The position numbers and the translations under genes were made by a program. From the NCBI GenBank assembly GCA_001800095.1, contig MGUT01000008.1, forward strand, positions 28,333 through 35,169: DNA of 6,837 bases, given 5' to 3'. Below, one piece after another: positions 5,588-6,837 of this stretch (positions are counted from its first letter, which is position 1; the number at the start of each line of letters is the position of its first letter). Below the pieces are notes generated by a model that searched no databases, was not told the DNA's origin, and was given only the letters and a program-made list of their open reading frames with translations. This DNA comes from Elusimicrobia bacterium RIFCSPLOWO2_01_FULL_64_13. Its GTDB lineage: Bacteria; Elusimicrobiota; Elusimicrobia; 2-02-FULL-39-32.

Positions 5588-6837
5588 GCGGCGTTCTTTT
5601 TCGTGTACCAATACTGGCTGGCGATGGAGAGCACGCTGTTGGTCAGCCAGTAGAGCACGAGCCCGCTGGGGAACTTCAGGAACATGAACGTGAACACCAC
5701 GGGCATGAACATCATGATCTTGGCCTGATTGGGATCCCCCACCGCGCCCGAGATCTTCTGCTGCAGGAACATCCCTCCCCCCATCACCACAGGCAGCACG
5801 TAATAAGGATCGTGCCGGGAAAGGTCATGGATCCACAAGATCCAGGGCGATCCGTGCAGTTCGTAGGAATTGCGCAGCATCGTGAAAAAAGCCCAGAAGA
5901 TCGGGATCTGCAGGATCATCGGCAGGCAGCCCCCGAAGGGATTGGTCCCCGCCTGGCGGTAGAGATCCATCATCTCCTGGTTCATCCTCTTGGAATCGTC
6001 CTTGTGGCGTTTCTGCAGATCCTGGATCTTCGGCTGGAGTTTCTTCATGGCCGCCGTCGCTTTGTAGCTTTTCAAGCTCAACGGCAGGACCAGGACCTGC
6101 ATGCCGCAGGTGAGAAGGATGATGGCCCAGCCGTAGTTGCCGGTCACGTGGTTCAGGCGGTTGAGGGCCTTGAGGGCCCACTTGCCCAGGAACCCGAAAA
6201 AGCCGAAGTCCACCGCGTGCTCGAGTCCCAACCCCCTGGATTTGAGCCGGGCGTATCCCTTCGGTCCCACGTAGAAATCCATTTCGAACCGGCGCGTCTC
6301 GCCCGGCTCCATGTCGATGGGCTCCGTCTCCAGCCGGATCTCCCCGGGATGGGTCTTGGATTTTTCCGCGGAAAGGAATCCGAAGGTCCCCGGGCGCGGC
6401 AGCATGGCGAAAAGATAATAACGGTTGTCCATGCCCGCCCAGCGGTACTCCATGGGATGACGGCCCGTCTTGAATTTGACGACTTCCCCTTTCGGCGAAG
6501 GGTAGGCGAGGACCCGGGTTACGCTGTCGTTTTCCTTCTGCTCGCTCTGGACCGTGCCCAGACCTCCGGTCCATCCCACGGAGAAGCCGTCGAGCCGCGC
6601 GCGCGACCGGGACGGATTGGACAACCGGACCTCCAGGGCCGAGACGCCGGAAGTCCGCAGGAAGAACGTCTTATCGACCCGGACGCCGGAATCGAGCGTC
6701 CCGGTCCATTGGCTGGAGAGGCCGCCCCCGGGGGACCGCTCCGTGCGCGCTTCCTTGAAATTGACCTCGGGGAACGTGGCCAGGGGCGGGAACCCTCCGG
6801 GAGAGTTCACCAGATCCACGTCTTCCCCGCCCTCCCG
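5584..6837 (-). CDS. yidC: Membrane protein insertase YidC/Oxa1 (5' partial)
   Basis: YidC inserts and folds inner-membrane proteins, alone or with SecYEG. The stop is at 5584-5586, and the frame runs open through the right edge, so the N-terminal membrane anchor and the start of the P1 domain are missing; about 417 codons are present (E. coli YidC is 548). Counting from an internal GTG at 6819 as residue 1, residues about 15-195 are the periplasmic P1 beta domain (e.g. YRWAGMDNRYYLFAMLP), which marks the Gram-negative type. The conserved core follows: TM2 about 229-248, the charged C1 hairpin with LQPKIQDLQKRHKDD (261-275) and MMDLYRQAGTNPFGGCLP (283-300), TM3 297-316, WIHDLSRHDPYYVLP (329-343), TM4-TM6 336-404 with the FPSGLVLYW signature (383-391). 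The C-terminal tail is short (YTKKNAA). The groove position held by Arg366 in E. coli is Gln241 here. It faces the operon tail to tail, overlapping it by 4 bases. The identification is secure. Confidence 0.97.
   Translation of the reverse strand, partial: REGGEDVDLVNSPGGFPPLATFPEVNFKEARTERSPGGGLSSQWTGTLDSGVRVDKTFFLRTSGVSALEVRLSNPSRSRARLDGFSVGWTGGLGTVQSEQKENDSVTRVLAYPSPKGEVVKFKTGRHPMEYRWAGMDNRYYLFAMLPRPGTFGFLSAEKSKTHPGEIRLETEPIDMEPGETRRFEMDFYVGPKGYARLKSRGLGLEHAVDFGFFGFLGKWALKALNRLNHVTGNYGWAIILLTCGMQVLVLPLSLKSYKATAAMKKLQPKIQDLQKRHKDDSKRMNQEMMDLYRQAGTNPFGGCLPMILQIPIFWAFFTMLRNSYELHGSPWILWIHDLSRHDPYYVLPVVMGGGMFLQQKISGAVGDPNQAKIMMFMPVVFTFMFLKFPSGLVLYWLTNSVLSIASQYWYTKKNAA

Noticed and set aside
5581..5601. 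A possible terminator at the convergent junction (short GC pairing followed by five T)
   Set aside because: Only about three base pairs can form (CCG/CGG), which is too weak for an intrinsic terminator; the T run is part of yidC's last codons.
6817..6819. GTG as the true start of yidC
   Set aside because: The frame continues open to the right edge, and the product from this codon would lack the N-terminal anchor and part of the P1 domain expected in this YidC type.

Overview
The window is a GC-rich (roughly 60-65 % by eye), densely coding stretch from a diderm (Gram-negative-type) bacterium. The diderm inference rests on an ExbB/ExbD/TonB energy-transduction module, exported proteins with type I signal peptides, an OmpA-like domain, and a YidC carrying the large periplasmic P1 domain found in Gram-negative YidC proteins. 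I cannot name the phylum. The gene order does not match the textbook proteobacterial tonB-exbBD or tol-pal operons, and the sequences look like a less-studied diderm lineage (Elusimicrobiota, Omnitrophota or Acidobacteriota-like would fit, but this is a guess).

Positions 2-5587 hold seven plus-strand genes packed as one apparent operon: a TPR-repeat protein (5' end outside the window), an ExbB/TolQ proton-channel subunit, a first ExbD/TolR, an exported two-domain protein of unknown function, a second ExbD/TolR, a TonB-type periplasm-spanning protein, and an exported protein with a FlgD-Ig-like middle and a divergent OmpA-like C-terminus. Gaps are 18, 17, -4, 4, -4 and 2 bases, including two ATGA stop/start overlaps, so the genes are probably transcribed together and partly translationally coupled. 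No promoter is visible; it presumably lies upstream of the window.

Positions 5584-6837 hold a minus-strand yidC (5' end outside the window), encoding the inner-membrane insertase. It meets the operon tail to tail, the two stop codons sharing the bases TTAG, with no intergenic terminator.

Functional reading: ExbB with two different ExbD proteins should form a proton-motive-force-driven motor, and TonB should carry the motion across the periplasm. The TPR protein (CpoB/YbgF-like in position and type) and the OmpA-like protein resemble the accessory parts of a Tol-Pal system, so the locus looks like a Ton/Tol hybrid. The most interesting points are the uncharacterised exported protein between the two exbD genes, a TonB-box-like peptide at the mature N-terminus of the OmpA-like protein beside tonB, loss of the usual peptidoglycan-binding Asp in that OmpA-like domain, and a YidC with Gln in place of the conserved groove Arg. 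There is no RNA gene, mobile element, CRISPR array or non-coding stretch over 300 bases in the window.
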